A stretch of 64,000 nt of DNA, from contig JAFEBS010000034.1 in NCBI GenBank assembly GCA_018242525.1, forward strand, positions 140,820 to 204,819, written 5' to 3'. Source of the DNA: Planctomycetota bacterium (GTDB lineage Bacteria > Planctomycetota > Planctomycetia > Planctomycetales > Planctomycetaceae). Below the pieces are notes generated by a model, which saw only the letters and a program-made list of their open reading frames with translations, was not told the origin of the DNA and did not search any database. Positions 18,361 to 26,437 of this stretch are shown here, piece by piece; position 1 is the stretch's first letter, and the number at the start of each line of letters is the position of its first letter. The position numbers and the translations under genes are program-made.

Positions 18361-19254
18361 ATGGATGAATTGGAACTGGCTGCGGTACAACGCGCGGTTG
18401 TTCAGCGGTTGGAAGATTTTCAACGGGCGGGGTTGAGTCACTGGAAACGCATTCAGCCGGTCGTTCCGGAGCCGACACCGGCGGATGCCGAACTCTCACG
18501 CCGATCTGCAGCGACTGCGTCGGCACCCCACGCACCTCCCGTCCACGCGACACCCTCTCTGTTCACCGAGCCTTCTGTTCAGGTCACATCCATGCCCAAG
18601 CGGTCCACTTCCGCTGTCCCTCCGTCCGTTGCCGCAGTCGTCCCTGCTGCATTCACACCACTCAACCTGCCTCGCGATGAGCGAGTCACACAACTCAAGG
18701 TTCTGCAGGACAAGGTCAAGCAGTGTACGCGGTGCCAGGAACTTGCCAGTACACGCACTCAGACGGTCTTCGGTGTCGGTAATCCGGAAGCCCGGATCCT
18801 GTTTGTTGGCGAAGCACCGGGAGCGGATGAGGACAAGCAAGGTGAGCCATTTGTCGGCCGCGCCGGACAACTCTTGAATGACATCATTAAGGCGTGTCGA
18901 CTGAAACGTGAAGACATTTACATTTGCAACGTACTGCGCTGTCGTCCACCAGGAAACCGGCTGCCGTCTCCCGAGGAAGCAGGGCACTGTCGGGAATACC
19001 TCGACGGCCAGATCGCGATTGTGAACCCGGACTACATCGTCTGTTGGGGGTCAACCGCCGCCAAAAACCTGCTGGCGTCCGAAGCTCCCATTGGCAAGAT
19101 GCGAGGGAAGTTCTTCGAATATGGCCGAGCCAAAGTCGTTTGCACTTACCATCCGTCCTACCTGCTGCGAAACCCGGCCGCGAAAAAGGACGTCTGGGAG
19201 GATATGAAATTCCTGTTTCAGGACATGGGAATCGATCTGTCGGCAAAAACCTGA
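18361..19254 (+). CDS. udg: Type-4 uracil-DNA glycosylase
   Basis: A 297-residue uracil-DNA glycosylase of the 4Fe-4S (family 4) type, which excises uracil from DNA in base-excision repair. Residues about 30-95 are a Pro/Ala/Ser-rich linker after a short N-terminal helix. The catalytic core has cluster cysteines in KQCTRCQEL, LRCRPPGNR and GHCREYL, the motif-1 GEAPGADEDKQGEPFVGRAGQLL, and the late TYHPSYLLRNP. The ATG at 18361 fits; the open frame continues upstream only because it overlaps a divergent gene. Cores of other families average about 200 residues, so the N-terminal extension accounts for the extra length. Confidence 0.94.
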   Translation: MDELELAAVQRAVVQRLEDFQRAGLSHWKRIQPVVPEPTPADAELSRRSAATASAPHAPPVHATPSLFTEPSVQVTSMPKRSTSAVPPSVAAVVPAAFTPLNLPRDERVTQLKVLQDKVKQCTRCQELASTRTQTVFGVGNPEARILFVGEAPGADEDKQGEPFVGRAGQLLNDIIKACRLKREDIYICNVLRCRPPGNRLPSPEEAGHCREYLDGQIAIVNPDYIVCWGSTAAKNLLASEAPIGKMRGKFFEYGRAKVVCTYHPSYLLRNPAAKKDVWEDMKFLFQDMGIDLSAKT

Positions 19255-19277
19255 GCAATGGCGCGTAACGGGTTTAC

Positions 19278-20786
19278 TTATTTCCCCTCTTTTGCCCACT
19301 GCTTCATTATCGCGATATTCTTTTCGACCGTCGGATTTCCGCGCGCCAAGTAGACCGCCATGTCGCTGTCGAACATGGCCTCGGATTCGGGCTGCTGGCC
19401 GAGATCGTGTGTTGCGGCAATCCAGTTGTCCAACCGTTTTCGCATCTCGGTCAAGACTGGCAGATTGGTGGATGGCGCGAGATTGTGGACCTGGTAACGG
19501 TCAGTCGTCCATTCGTACAGTTCCTCGGCAGGACGTGTCGGCGAGAACAGCAATGCTTCCTGCATAGGGGGCAGTTCACCCTTGTCGTGCAGCAATCGCA
19601 ATTGTTTGACGATCGCCTTATTGTCCTTGTAAGCGTTCGGCTGCAGCAGCGGACGGTTTGGGAATCCATTGCGGATATACAGCCAGCGGTCTGTCCGGAC
19701 ACTACGGATTCGGTCCACCGTTTCGTCACACCGGTCACGCGCGGCAAACACCGCCTCGCGCGGCGAGTAATCGGCGGCAAAGATGTTCCTGGCCTGCATC
19801 GAGGCCGGGATCTGGATGCCCGCTGCCGCCAGAGACAGTGCCGCCAGATCGATGTGCTCAACCAAGTCCGTCCGGACAGCACCGTGCGGAATTCCGGGAC
19901 CACGCACAACCAGTGGGACATGTGTGCCTTCGTCATACAGGAATTGTTTGCCACGTGCGTGGCTGATCCCGTGATCGGTCATGAAAATGACGATCGTTTG
20001 ATCAAGGATCTGTTCACTCCGCAGACGGTCAATGACCTTGCCGACATGTTGGTCGGTGATTCGGACGGAATCCAGGTACGCGGCCCAATCGTCGCGCAGC
20101 ACGGGATCAGGCGGATAATACGGCGGCAGTGTGACCTTGTCCGGTGATGTCGATTCACCAAACTCGGCACGTGCCCGAGCAGCGAGTTTTTGAATACTTG
20201 CGAGCGAATCTCCACGCAACTTTCCTCCCGGCAACTGCACCTGCATGAAAAATGGCTGACCGGGCCTTCGGTCTGCCCAATCGGGACTGTCGTAAATCTG
20301 CGGATCCCATTCAAAGTTGTAGTCGGTCTTCCCCAGTCGCACCCGCTGAGGCCGCTTGTCACTGGCAACCGGAAGAAGTCCATCACCGATGCAGGTGAAA
20401 TAACCCGCCTGCTGGAACAATAACGGAATCGGAATCACTCCCGCGGGCAGATGAATCTTCTCCTTCCCCCGACCGCTCCGATGGTTTTGTGCCCCGATCG
20501 TCGTTTGATACATCCCGGTAATCAACGCGGATCGGCAGGCCGAGCAGACGGGCGCGGTGATGAATGCCTTGGTAAACCGAGTCCCTTCGCGGGCCAGTTG
20601 ATCGACATAGGGTGTTTGGATCAGAGTCTCGCCGTAGCACGAAAAATTCGCAGACATGTCATCCACGACGATCCACACGATGTTCGGCCGTGCCGGGTCA
20701 ACAGCGACCGGTGGATTTGCCGCATCAGCCACAGCACGGGCCGTTGTGATGGCAGTCAGTATCAGCAGCGTGATTCGCATCGTCAT
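19278..20786 (-). CDS. Secreted sulfatase
   Basis: Type I sulfatase of 502 residues with a signal peptide. The metal-binding D42-D43 (NIVWIVVDDMSANF) and the formylglycine motif C81-S-A-C-R85 followed by SALITGMYQT match the C-x-(A/P)-x-R rule. The lysine/histidine residues of the family follow in KPQRVRLGKTDYNF and MTDHGISHARGKQFLYDEGTHVPLVVRGP. It needs a formylglycine-generating enzyme, not found here. The substrate is unknown; planctomycetes carry many sulfatases for sulfated polysaccharides. It is convergent with udg, 23 bp apart. Confidence 0.94.
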   Translation of the reverse strand: MTMRITLLILTAITTARAVADAANPPVAVDPARPNIVWIVVDDMSANFSCYGETLIQTPYVDQLAREGTRFTKAFITAPVCSACRSALITGMYQTTIGAQNHRSGRGKEKIHLPAGVIPIPLLFQQAGYFTCIGDGLLPVASDKRPQRVRLGKTDYNFEWDPQIYDSPDWADRRPGQPFFMQVQLPGGKLRGDSLASIQKLAARARAEFGESTSPDKVTLPPYYPPDPVLRDDWAAYLDSVRITDQHVGKVIDRLRSEQILDQTIVIFMTDHGISHARGKQFLYDEGTHVPLVVRGPGIPHGAVRTDLVEHIDLAALSLAAAGIQIPASMQARNIFAADYSPREAVFAARDRCDETVDRIRSVRTDRWLYIRNGFPNRPLLQPNAYKDNKAIVKQLRLLHDKGELPPMQEALLFSPTRPAEELYEWTTDRYQVHNLAPSTNLPVLTEMRKRLDNWIAATHDLGQQPESEAMFDSDMAVYLARGNPTVEKNIAIMKQWAKEGK

Positions 20787-20941
20787 GGTGAAGACTTCCT
20801 TCGAGGACTTCTGTCCGTTATCGGAGGATTACCACTCCGTGAATTCGTAACACATACCGGTAGCAAATGCTCGGCAAAGCCGAAGGTCCACTCGGACGCC
20901 TGACTTTCCGATCAAGATATCCCCAGATATCCCCAGGATGC

Positions 20942-20969
20942 TTGCAATTCTCCAGATTCTCGATATTCT
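20942..20969 (+). promoter_or_regulatory. Candidate promoter upstream of amino acid kinase
   Basis: TTGCAA (20942-20947), 16-base spacer, TATTCT (20964-20969). A transcript from here would start near 20976 and meet the terminator hairpin at 21023-21046 before the kinase start at 21078. Motif reading only. Confidence 0.3.
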
Positions 20970-21022
20970 TTCCGATGTGAGATCGCTGGTCCATTGATGG
21001 GCACAACGATTTTGTTCACCGA

Positions 21023-21046
21023 GCCTCGCAAGTGCGGGGCTTTTTT
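21023..21046 (+). terminator. Rho-independent terminator or attenuator
   Basis: GCCTCGC (21023-21029), AAGT loop, GCGGGGC (21034-21040) make a 7-bp stem with one G-U pair, followed directly by TTTTTT (21041-21046). This is the best intrinsic terminator in the window, but on the plus strand there is no protein gene upstream (the sulfatase runs the other way) and the next start codon is 32 bp downstream. It therefore ends a short non-coding transcript or attenuates the kinase gene. Confidence 0.7.
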
Positions 21047-21077
21047 CGTTTCGACTGCGTTCACCGCCGGTGACAGC

Positions 21078-21698
21078 ATGCACTTGATCGCTCTGAAACT
21101 GGGTGGAAGCCTGCTCACCTGCCCGGATCTGGCCGACCGACTACAAAAGTTGTGGACGCGACTTTCGCCGAGTCGGTTGCTGCTTGTCGTTGGAGGCGGA
21201 ACCGCGGCTGATGTCGTACGCGACTGGAGCAGCCGGTATTCGCTGCCCGAAGAGTCCGCCCACTGGATGGCCGTACGGTCGCTGACCCTGACCCGCAGCC
21301 TCATCTGCAATCTGTTGCCGGAGTGCCGCGAAGTGACACGTCTGTCAGACGCGGACGCCATCTGGTCCGATGCCGGCATTCCCCTCGTGCTGGACGTCGA
21401 ATCGTATCTGAGACAGACGGAGCCGATCGATCCGGATCCGTTGCCGCACACCTGGGATGTCACCAGTGATTCCATCGCGGCTTGGGCGGCAATTCGGTGG
21501 TCTGCGGACGAACTGATACTCGCGAAGTCGACGGAAGTTCCGCCGCAGCTGACCGCGGCAGAGGCTGCGGCCGCAGGACTGGTCGACGCGCATTTCCGAA
21601 ACGTCGCCCCGTCGATTTCCCGGATCCGTTGGTGCAATCTGGCGAACGAGGAATTGGTCGTCCACTCGTGGCTCGAAGATGGCAAGCCGGTCGGATGA
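21078..21698 (+). CDS. Amino-acid-kinase-fold protein, possibly MfnE-like
   Basis: A 206-residue protein of the amino acid kinase (AAK) fold: LIALKLGGSLLTCPDLADRL at the N-terminus, LLLVVGGGTAADVVRDW, and WDVTSDSIAAWAA for the nucleotide/substrate end. It is shorter than aspartokinases or UMP kinase. In methanogens and in bacteria with tetrahydromethanopterin-linked C1 metabolism, which includes planctomycetes, a short AAK protein (MfnE type) phosphorylates an aminomethylfuran intermediate of methanofuran; the size and the VTSDS segment fit that idea, but no other such gene is nearby. The ATG at 20997 would add 27 residues reading through the terminator, which I consider unlikely. Confidence 0.72.
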   Translation: MHLIALKLGGSLLTCPDLADRLQKLWTRLSPSRLLLVVGGGTAADVVRDWSSRYSLPEESAHWMAVRSLTLTRSLICNLLPECREVTRLSDADAIWSDAGIPLVLDVESYLRQTEPIDPDPLPHTWDVTSDSIAAWAAIRWSADELILAKSTEVPPQLTAAEAAAAGLVDAHFRNVAPSISRIRWCNLANEELVVHSWLEDGKPVG

Positions 21699-21848
21699 CG
21701 TCCCCGCAATTGATGGAACAGACCGGACACGGTGAAACCCGGGAGGTATCCTTCCGGATCGGACATCCCATCTGCCCTGTCTGCATTCGCCTCCGTCCGC
21801 TATCCTGTCAAGCACACGGATTGATACGACTGGATCGAGGTTTTGCTG

Positions 21849-23255
21849 ATGCCCCGCGATTTTGCCAGCGAGAGTCTTTCTCACGACCCCATTCACGGGT
21901 ATATCCCGTTCATCGCCCGGTCGAGCTTGCCCGAAGGTGAAGCGGCCGAACAGGATGTCATTGATCACCCCTGGGTGCAGCGGATGCGGCAGATCCACCA
22001 GTTGCAAACGGCCTGGTGGGTGTTTCCTTCGGCGGAGCACACGCGGTTTCAGCACATCCTGGGAGCGATGCATCTGGCTTCGGTGGCGATCGATCACTGG
22101 TACGATTCGCTGGTCGATTCCTGTCGCAATGTGCCGTCGCGTGCGTATGTGGAAAGTCTGCTGCGCATGGCGGCCCTGCTGCATGATGTAGGTCACGGGC
22201 CGTTCGGGCATTTCTTCGATGAACATTTCCTGCAGCAGTTTGACATCACGCACGAAGACATTGGCGGCGTGATCATCGAGCAGGAACTTGGGGATCTTCT
22301 CCGAAGGATTCGCAGGAACCCCACGGGTCGATTGCAACCGCTGGAAGAGCTGGATCCACTGCAGATTTCGTGGTTGATCCGTCGTCCCAGGAAAAATGCA
22401 GAAGCAGAAGAGGGGCATCCCGACTGGCTGCGCAAGTTGCGGTCCTTGTTCAGCGGGATCTACACCGTTGATAACATGGACTTTGTCCTGCGTGATGCCT
22501 ACATGTCCGGCTACAACACAAAGGCATTCGACCTTAACCGGATCCTGCATTACACCTTTTTCACTCCGGCCGGACTGACAATTCATGCGCGCGGTCTGCC
22601 GACGTTGATCAACTTCATTGAAACCCGGGCGAATCTGTTTCGCACGATCTATTTCCACCGGACCGTTCGGGCCGTCGACCTGGCGTTGGAAGAGTTGTTC
22701 CCGGAAACGATGCCGTACCTGTTCCAGGGAAACCCGCTGGAAGATCTCGACAACTACCGCAAGTTGACGGAATCTTCCTTTCTGGTCGATGTCATGCGTT
22801 GGGCCGACAGCAGCGAGCCGGCCTTGAAAGACCTGGGGCAGCGCTGGCGGCAGATTCTGGCGCGTCAGGTGCAATGGAAGATGGCATGCGAACGAACGTT
22901 GAATTTCCATTCGGGAACTGCGGAACGAACGACGATCTTTTCGGAACCGGATCTGGTCGTCCGGCGCGTTCGTGAACGCCTGCCAGCCGAGGTGCGCGAG
23001 ATTCCGCTCAACATTGATGTGGCCCGGCACTACCACCGCCCCAGCGGGCGACTGCCTGCCGGCGGTCAGAATTTTCTGTTGGACCCCGCCGTCGGAACTC
23101 CGCAGGAATTGTCGGACGACGAACTGTTTCGGGCGCTTCCGATCAGCTTTTGCGTCTTCCGGATCTACTCCAAGGACCATCGCCACGATGCCTCCTTGAA
23201 TTCCGCGTTGAACGCAGTCCTCGGAGAAGCGACTGACGCCAAGACAAACATGTAA
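21849..23255 (+). CDS. HD-domain phosphohydrolase
   Basis: A 468-residue dGTPase/YdhJ-like HD hydrolase. The metal site is spread over the N-terminal half: HTRFQHILGAMHLA gives the first H, LLHDVGHGPFGHFFDEHF the HD pair and accessory histidines, and DNMDFVLRDAYMSGYN the distal Asp. The opening HDPIHGYIPF is a family signature. The SAMHD1-like group hydrolyses nucleotides but substrates vary; I cannot say which applies. The in-frame TTG at 21843 two codons upstream is less likely than the ATG. A terminator follows 14 bp after the stop. Confidence 0.93.
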   Translation: MPRDFASESLSHDPIHGYIPFIARSSLPEGEAAEQDVIDHPWVQRMRQIHQLQTAWWVFPSAEHTRFQHILGAMHLASVAIDHWYDSLVDSCRNVPSRAYVESLLRMAALLHDVGHGPFGHFFDEHFLQQFDITHEDIGGVIIEQELGDLLRRIRRNPTGRLQPLEELDPLQISWLIRRPRKNAEAEEGHPDWLRKLRSLFSGIYTVDNMDFVLRDAYMSGYNTKAFDLNRILHYTFFTPAGLTIHARGLPTLINFIETRANLFRTIYFHRTVRAVDLALEELFPETMPYLFQGNPLEDLDNYRKLTESSFLVDVMRWADSSEPALKDLGQRWRQILARQVQWKMACERTLNFHSGTAERTTIFSEPDLVVRRVRERLPAEVREIPLNIDVARHYHRPSGRLPAGGQNFLLDPAVGTPQELSDDELFRALPISFCVFRIYSKDHRHDASLNSALNAVLGEATDAKTNM

Positions 23256-23268
23256 GTCGATCCAAGGC

Positions 23269-23289
23269 AGCCGCGATTTGCGGTTTTTT
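23269..23289 (+). terminator. Short intrinsic terminator after HD gene
   Basis: AGCCGC (23269-23274), GATTT loop, GCGGTT (23280-23285) with one G-U pair, continuing into a T-run (TTTTTT at 23284-23289). It begins 14 bp past the stop codon of the HD phosphohydrolase gene. Confidence 0.55.
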
Positions 23290-23597
23290 CGAGCAACGAC
23301 AGGTGGATGGCCGTCGCGCTGATTGGCTGCGAGTCTGATTGGGTACGCGCGGGTGTTTCCGGCTCAACGACTTCTACGCTCCGTTGACGTGCCTCGAAAT
23401 GAAGATTCCGATCCCATCAGCCACCGCCTGAAAGCGCAAAGCTTGCTCCGAGTTGCGTATCAAGCGTCGAGGTGTCAACATGAATGCGGCGGCTGTCAGC
23501 GGGTCCGGACGACGTCGGCGGCCATTGAGTTGCAGGGCAGTCCGTACGCGATTGCCGCTTGTCGTCTTTGCGTTCCGCGAGAGTATCGGTCCTAATT

Positions 23598-24485
23598 GTG
23601 CCATCCCCAACGGCAACACTGGCGGTCATCTGTCGTTGGGCACTTGTTGCAATCGCCGCGGCAATATTACTGACGTCGGCTGTTGTCTGGCTGATCCCGA
23701 TAGAAGTCATGCAATCCTGGGCCATTGAATGCGCTCCCCAGGATAAGTTCTCACAACAGGAGGCATATCACGCCACCACTGCCAGTGTCTGGTGCGTCCG
23801 CTGGGGCGCGACTGGCGTGGGATTGTTGTTCTGCGTTCTAGCCGCTCGACACAGGCGCGTCGTCCCTCGGATGGTTCAGGTCGTCACCGAATTCTGGCGA
23901 GCTGCCGCTCCGGCAAGTGTGAACTCCGCCGGAACGATTTTCAGCCGTGCCGGGGCGCTTCGCCTGTTCGTAACCGCCTGGCTGGGACTGGCGGTTTATC
24001 ACGCGGGGTTGAGTATCCAACGTCGACTATGGGAATGGCCGGTCTATCGCCTGGATGCGGGAGAAGTCATTCTGCCGAACATCAGCGACAGCAACCGCGA
24101 CGTGATTCGCTACCTGGAAGCAGCCACGAAGCCCGATTCTCGGATCTACATCGTGAGTGACCAAAAACTGTTTTTTCTGTCGTATTATCTCTTGCCGCGG
24201 CGGTTGTATCATCCGACTCATCCCGACAGTGAATTCGTCATTCCGCAGGCTCACAATCAGCGGCAACTGGCGGCGTACCGATTGCAGGAATTGAGCCCCG
24301 CACAGATTGCGCGGGTGAAGCCCGACTACGTGCTGCAGTACTTTGAAAGCCCTCCGTATTTTCAGGACGAAGACCTGGAGCAGGATTCGAGCTGGATCCA
24401 GTTTCAGCGGAGCCGTCGCGGCCGCGATTGGCGACCTCCGTTTTTTGTCGCGTTGCGTCGTTTCCAACGCGAGGGGGCGCAATGA
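23598..24485 (+). CDS. Membrane protein of unknown family
   Basis: About 295 residues if started at the GTG at 23598; a TTG at 23559 is also possible, so the N-terminus is uncertain. There are hydrophobic segments at the N-terminus (AVICRWALVAIAAAILLTSAVVWL), near GATGVGLLFCVLAA, and near RLFVTAWLGLAVYHAGL, then a soluble C-terminal domain with DSRIYIVSDQKLFFLSYYLLPRRLY, PDYVLQYFESP and FFVALRRF. The C-terminal part resembles the soluble tail of planctomycete proteins that accompany glycosyltransferase-like membrane proteins. Its stop overlaps the next start (ATGA), so the two are translationally coupled. Confidence 0.75.
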   Translation: MPSPTATLAVICRWALVAIAAAILLTSAVVWLIPIEVMQSWAIECAPQDKFSQQEAYHATTASVWCVRWGATGVGLLFCVLAARHRRVVPRMVQVVTEFWRAAAPASVNSAGTIFSRAGALRLFVTAWLGLAVYHAGLSIQRRLWEWPVYRLDAGEVILPNISDSNRDVIRYLEAATKPDSRIYIVSDQKLFFLSYYLLPRRLYHPTHPDSEFVIPQAHNQRQLAAYRLQELSPAQIARVKPDYVLQYFESPPYFQDEDLEQDSSWIQFQRSRRGRDWRPPFFVALRRFQREGAQ

Positions 24486-25996
24486 CCGACATCTTTATGA
24501 TTGGACTGGGGTTAATTGGACAGTGGTGCCTGGGAATTGCGATCGTTCTGATGATTGCCGGTCCGCGCATGCTGGTGATGCCGATTCGTGGATCCGGGCT
24601 GCTGGTAGCCCGCGCCGAACTGCTTGGACTCGGGTGCGTCCTCGGAATTGCTGCCAACAGCTATCTGCAATTCGTCTGGTCATTCCTCGGCGGTCGATTG
24701 GGATTCGGATGCAGCCTGACATTCAGCCTGGCTGGCATCGCCTTGGCCGCGATCGCGTGGTCTGTGAATCGGCGCAGAATCGCCGCGTCCCCGCCACCCG
24801 TCGGCCTGCCTGTGGGCGTCGAGTCGCAGACGTTCGCCCGTAGCTGCGCGAAGATTGTTTTGTTCTTATTCGCGTTTGCGATGGTCCAGGCGATGTTGAC
24901 CCCGCAGAAACTCTGGGACGAGCGTGCGTATTACGGGCTGAAGGCCATTGTCCTTTTTCAGGATCATTCGGTGCTCAGCCCGGATCTGGCGGATCCTGAT
25001 TTTGTGCAGGGACATCCAAGATATCCGCTGCTGATCTCGCTCGCCGAGCAGCATCTGTACGCCTTGCTGGGGCGTGTGGACGATCGCTGGTCCAAGGTCG
25101 TGTTTCCAATCCTGTACTTCGGCATGGTCCTGACGCTGGCTGGAGTGCTGATGCGGCACCGCACGTTGAGTCAGGCGTGGCTGGGAGCGGTGCTGGTCGC
25201 CACGATGCCGCTGCTGATGCCCGACGACTATGGATTCATCAGTGGCCAGGCGGACGCGCCCGTGGCCTGTCTGGAAGGAATCGCGTTATTCTACCTTTGG
25301 GATGCCCTTTCCCCGGTCGAACCATCGCAGGCAGGATCGTGGCGTTCCAGCGTAACGATCGGAGCAATCTCGACGGCGATGGTGGTGTTCACCAAGGACG
25401 AAGGGATCTCTCATGGACTGATCCACTCGGTCGTCTTCCTGATGGCCTTCAGCATGATTGTCCTGACTCGGCGACGGTCCCCCGATTCCAGCACCACGCC
25501 GGTTCAGCGGTCTGTCTTCACGCTTTGGGGACTCATGGAAGCGGCACAGATCCTGTGCATCGTTCCTTTCGTCCTGCTTGTTCCCTGGTATATACATCGT
25601 CGCCATCTGCCGATGACAACCGAGATGAACTACTTCGGTCGGTTAAGCCCGGAATCGGTGTGGAACGGGCTGCCGACATTGACGTGGTCGATCCCACATG
25701 TGGCGTGGCGCATGTTTGCCGAAGCGACAACCTGGGGATTGCAGTGGTGGTTCGTCGTTCTGTCTCTGGTCTGCTTTCCCCGCCGGGCTCTCCGGCCGGC
25801 GCAACTGTTTCTCCTGTTGACGATCCTGGGTGACCTGGCAGCACTGCTGCTGGCAGGAATGATCGCACCGGTGTCCTTCGAGGAACACATTGGTGGATCC
25901 AGCCACCGCTTCCTGATGCAACTGGCCCCCGCAGGTCTGCTGTTTGCGTTTGCTCAACTTCACGTCGAATCTGGCGGCAAAGACCAGTGCCGCTAG
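24482..25996 (+). CDS. Polytopic membrane protein, GT-C glycosyltransferase-like
   Basis: A 504-residue protein with about ten to twelve hydrophobic helices. After the second or third helix a loop carries WDERAYYGLKAIVLF and HPRYPLLISL, like the acidic first extracytoplasmic loop of GT-C enzymes that use lipid-linked sugars (PMT/ArnT type). I saw no strong family signature beyond that. The ATG overlaps the preceding stop by 4 bp, so it is coupled to the upstream membrane protein and the pair may act as one complex. A glycosyl transfer role is inference. Confidence 0.8.
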   Translation: MTDIFMIGLGLIGQWCLGIAIVLMIAGPRMLVMPIRGSGLLVARAELLGLGCVLGIAANSYLQFVWSFLGGRLGFGCSLTFSLAGIALAAIAWSVNRRRIAASPPPVGLPVGVESQTFARSCAKIVLFLFAFAMVQAMLTPQKLWDERAYYGLKAIVLFQDHSVLSPDLADPDFVQGHPRYPLLISLAEQHLYALLGRVDDRWSKVVFPILYFGMVLTLAGVLMRHRTLSQAWLGAVLVATMPLLMPDDYGFISGQADAPVACLEGIALFYLWDALSPVEPSQAGSWRSSVTIGAISTAMVVFTKDEGISHGLIHSVVFLMAFSMIVLTRRRSPDSSTTPVQRSVFTLWGLMEAAQILCIVPFVLLVPWYIHRRHLPMTTEMNYFGRLSPESVWNGLPTLTWSIPHVAWRMFAEATTWGLQWWFVVLSLVCFPRRALRPAQLFLLLTILGDLAALLLAGMIAPVSFEEHIGGSSHRFLMQLAPAGLLFAFAQLHVESGGKDQCR

Positions 25997-26437
25997 CACT
26001 GCAGGATGTTGGGACGGGATCGTGGAAGCCTCAAAACAAGAGCGCGATGTACGCCCGGAGTACCAGGTTAGGATCGAGTTGGACACGAATCCTCGCTCTC
26101 GCGTCCGGCTTATGTTTGGTATGCCGGTTGCGGGACCTGACTTGGGAACGGTCGGGAATTCGCCATCGACGGTCTCTTCGATCAAATCGATAAACGCCAT
26201 CGTAACGGTTACATGGAAATTCAGTTTCTGAGGTGTTTTGTCAACGCTGGATGTGAGTTACAGCGGACTTCAGACGGCAGCCAGGGGGAATTTGAGAGTA
26301 GAATTCATGGTTGCGAATGCGACACAAATCTCACTTCCAGTCGCCAGATTGATTGAAATCTCTACCAGTTCCCAGCCCGACCATTGTAGGATTATCTGGC
26401 AATCCGCACGCGCATCACAATTGGAGCAGGTGGAAAT
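25997..26437. other. 441-bp intergenic region
   Basis: Between the GT-C-like gene and the secreted two-repeat protein. I see no credible gene. TGTAGGATTAT near 26385-26396 resembles a -10 region, and GGAGCAGGTGGAAAT just before 26438 provides a ribosome binding site for the downstream gene. No terminator-like hairpin was found. Confidence 0.5.

Noticed and set aside
21345..23186. 613-codon open frame antisense to the HD hydrolase
   Set aside because: No domain, runs through the HD motifs of the sense gene, no start signal.
23453..23728. Short plus-strand frame with ATG at 23480 before the membrane pair
   Set aside because: Arg/Cys-rich without hydrophobic segment, and overlaps the better-supported membrane protein frame.
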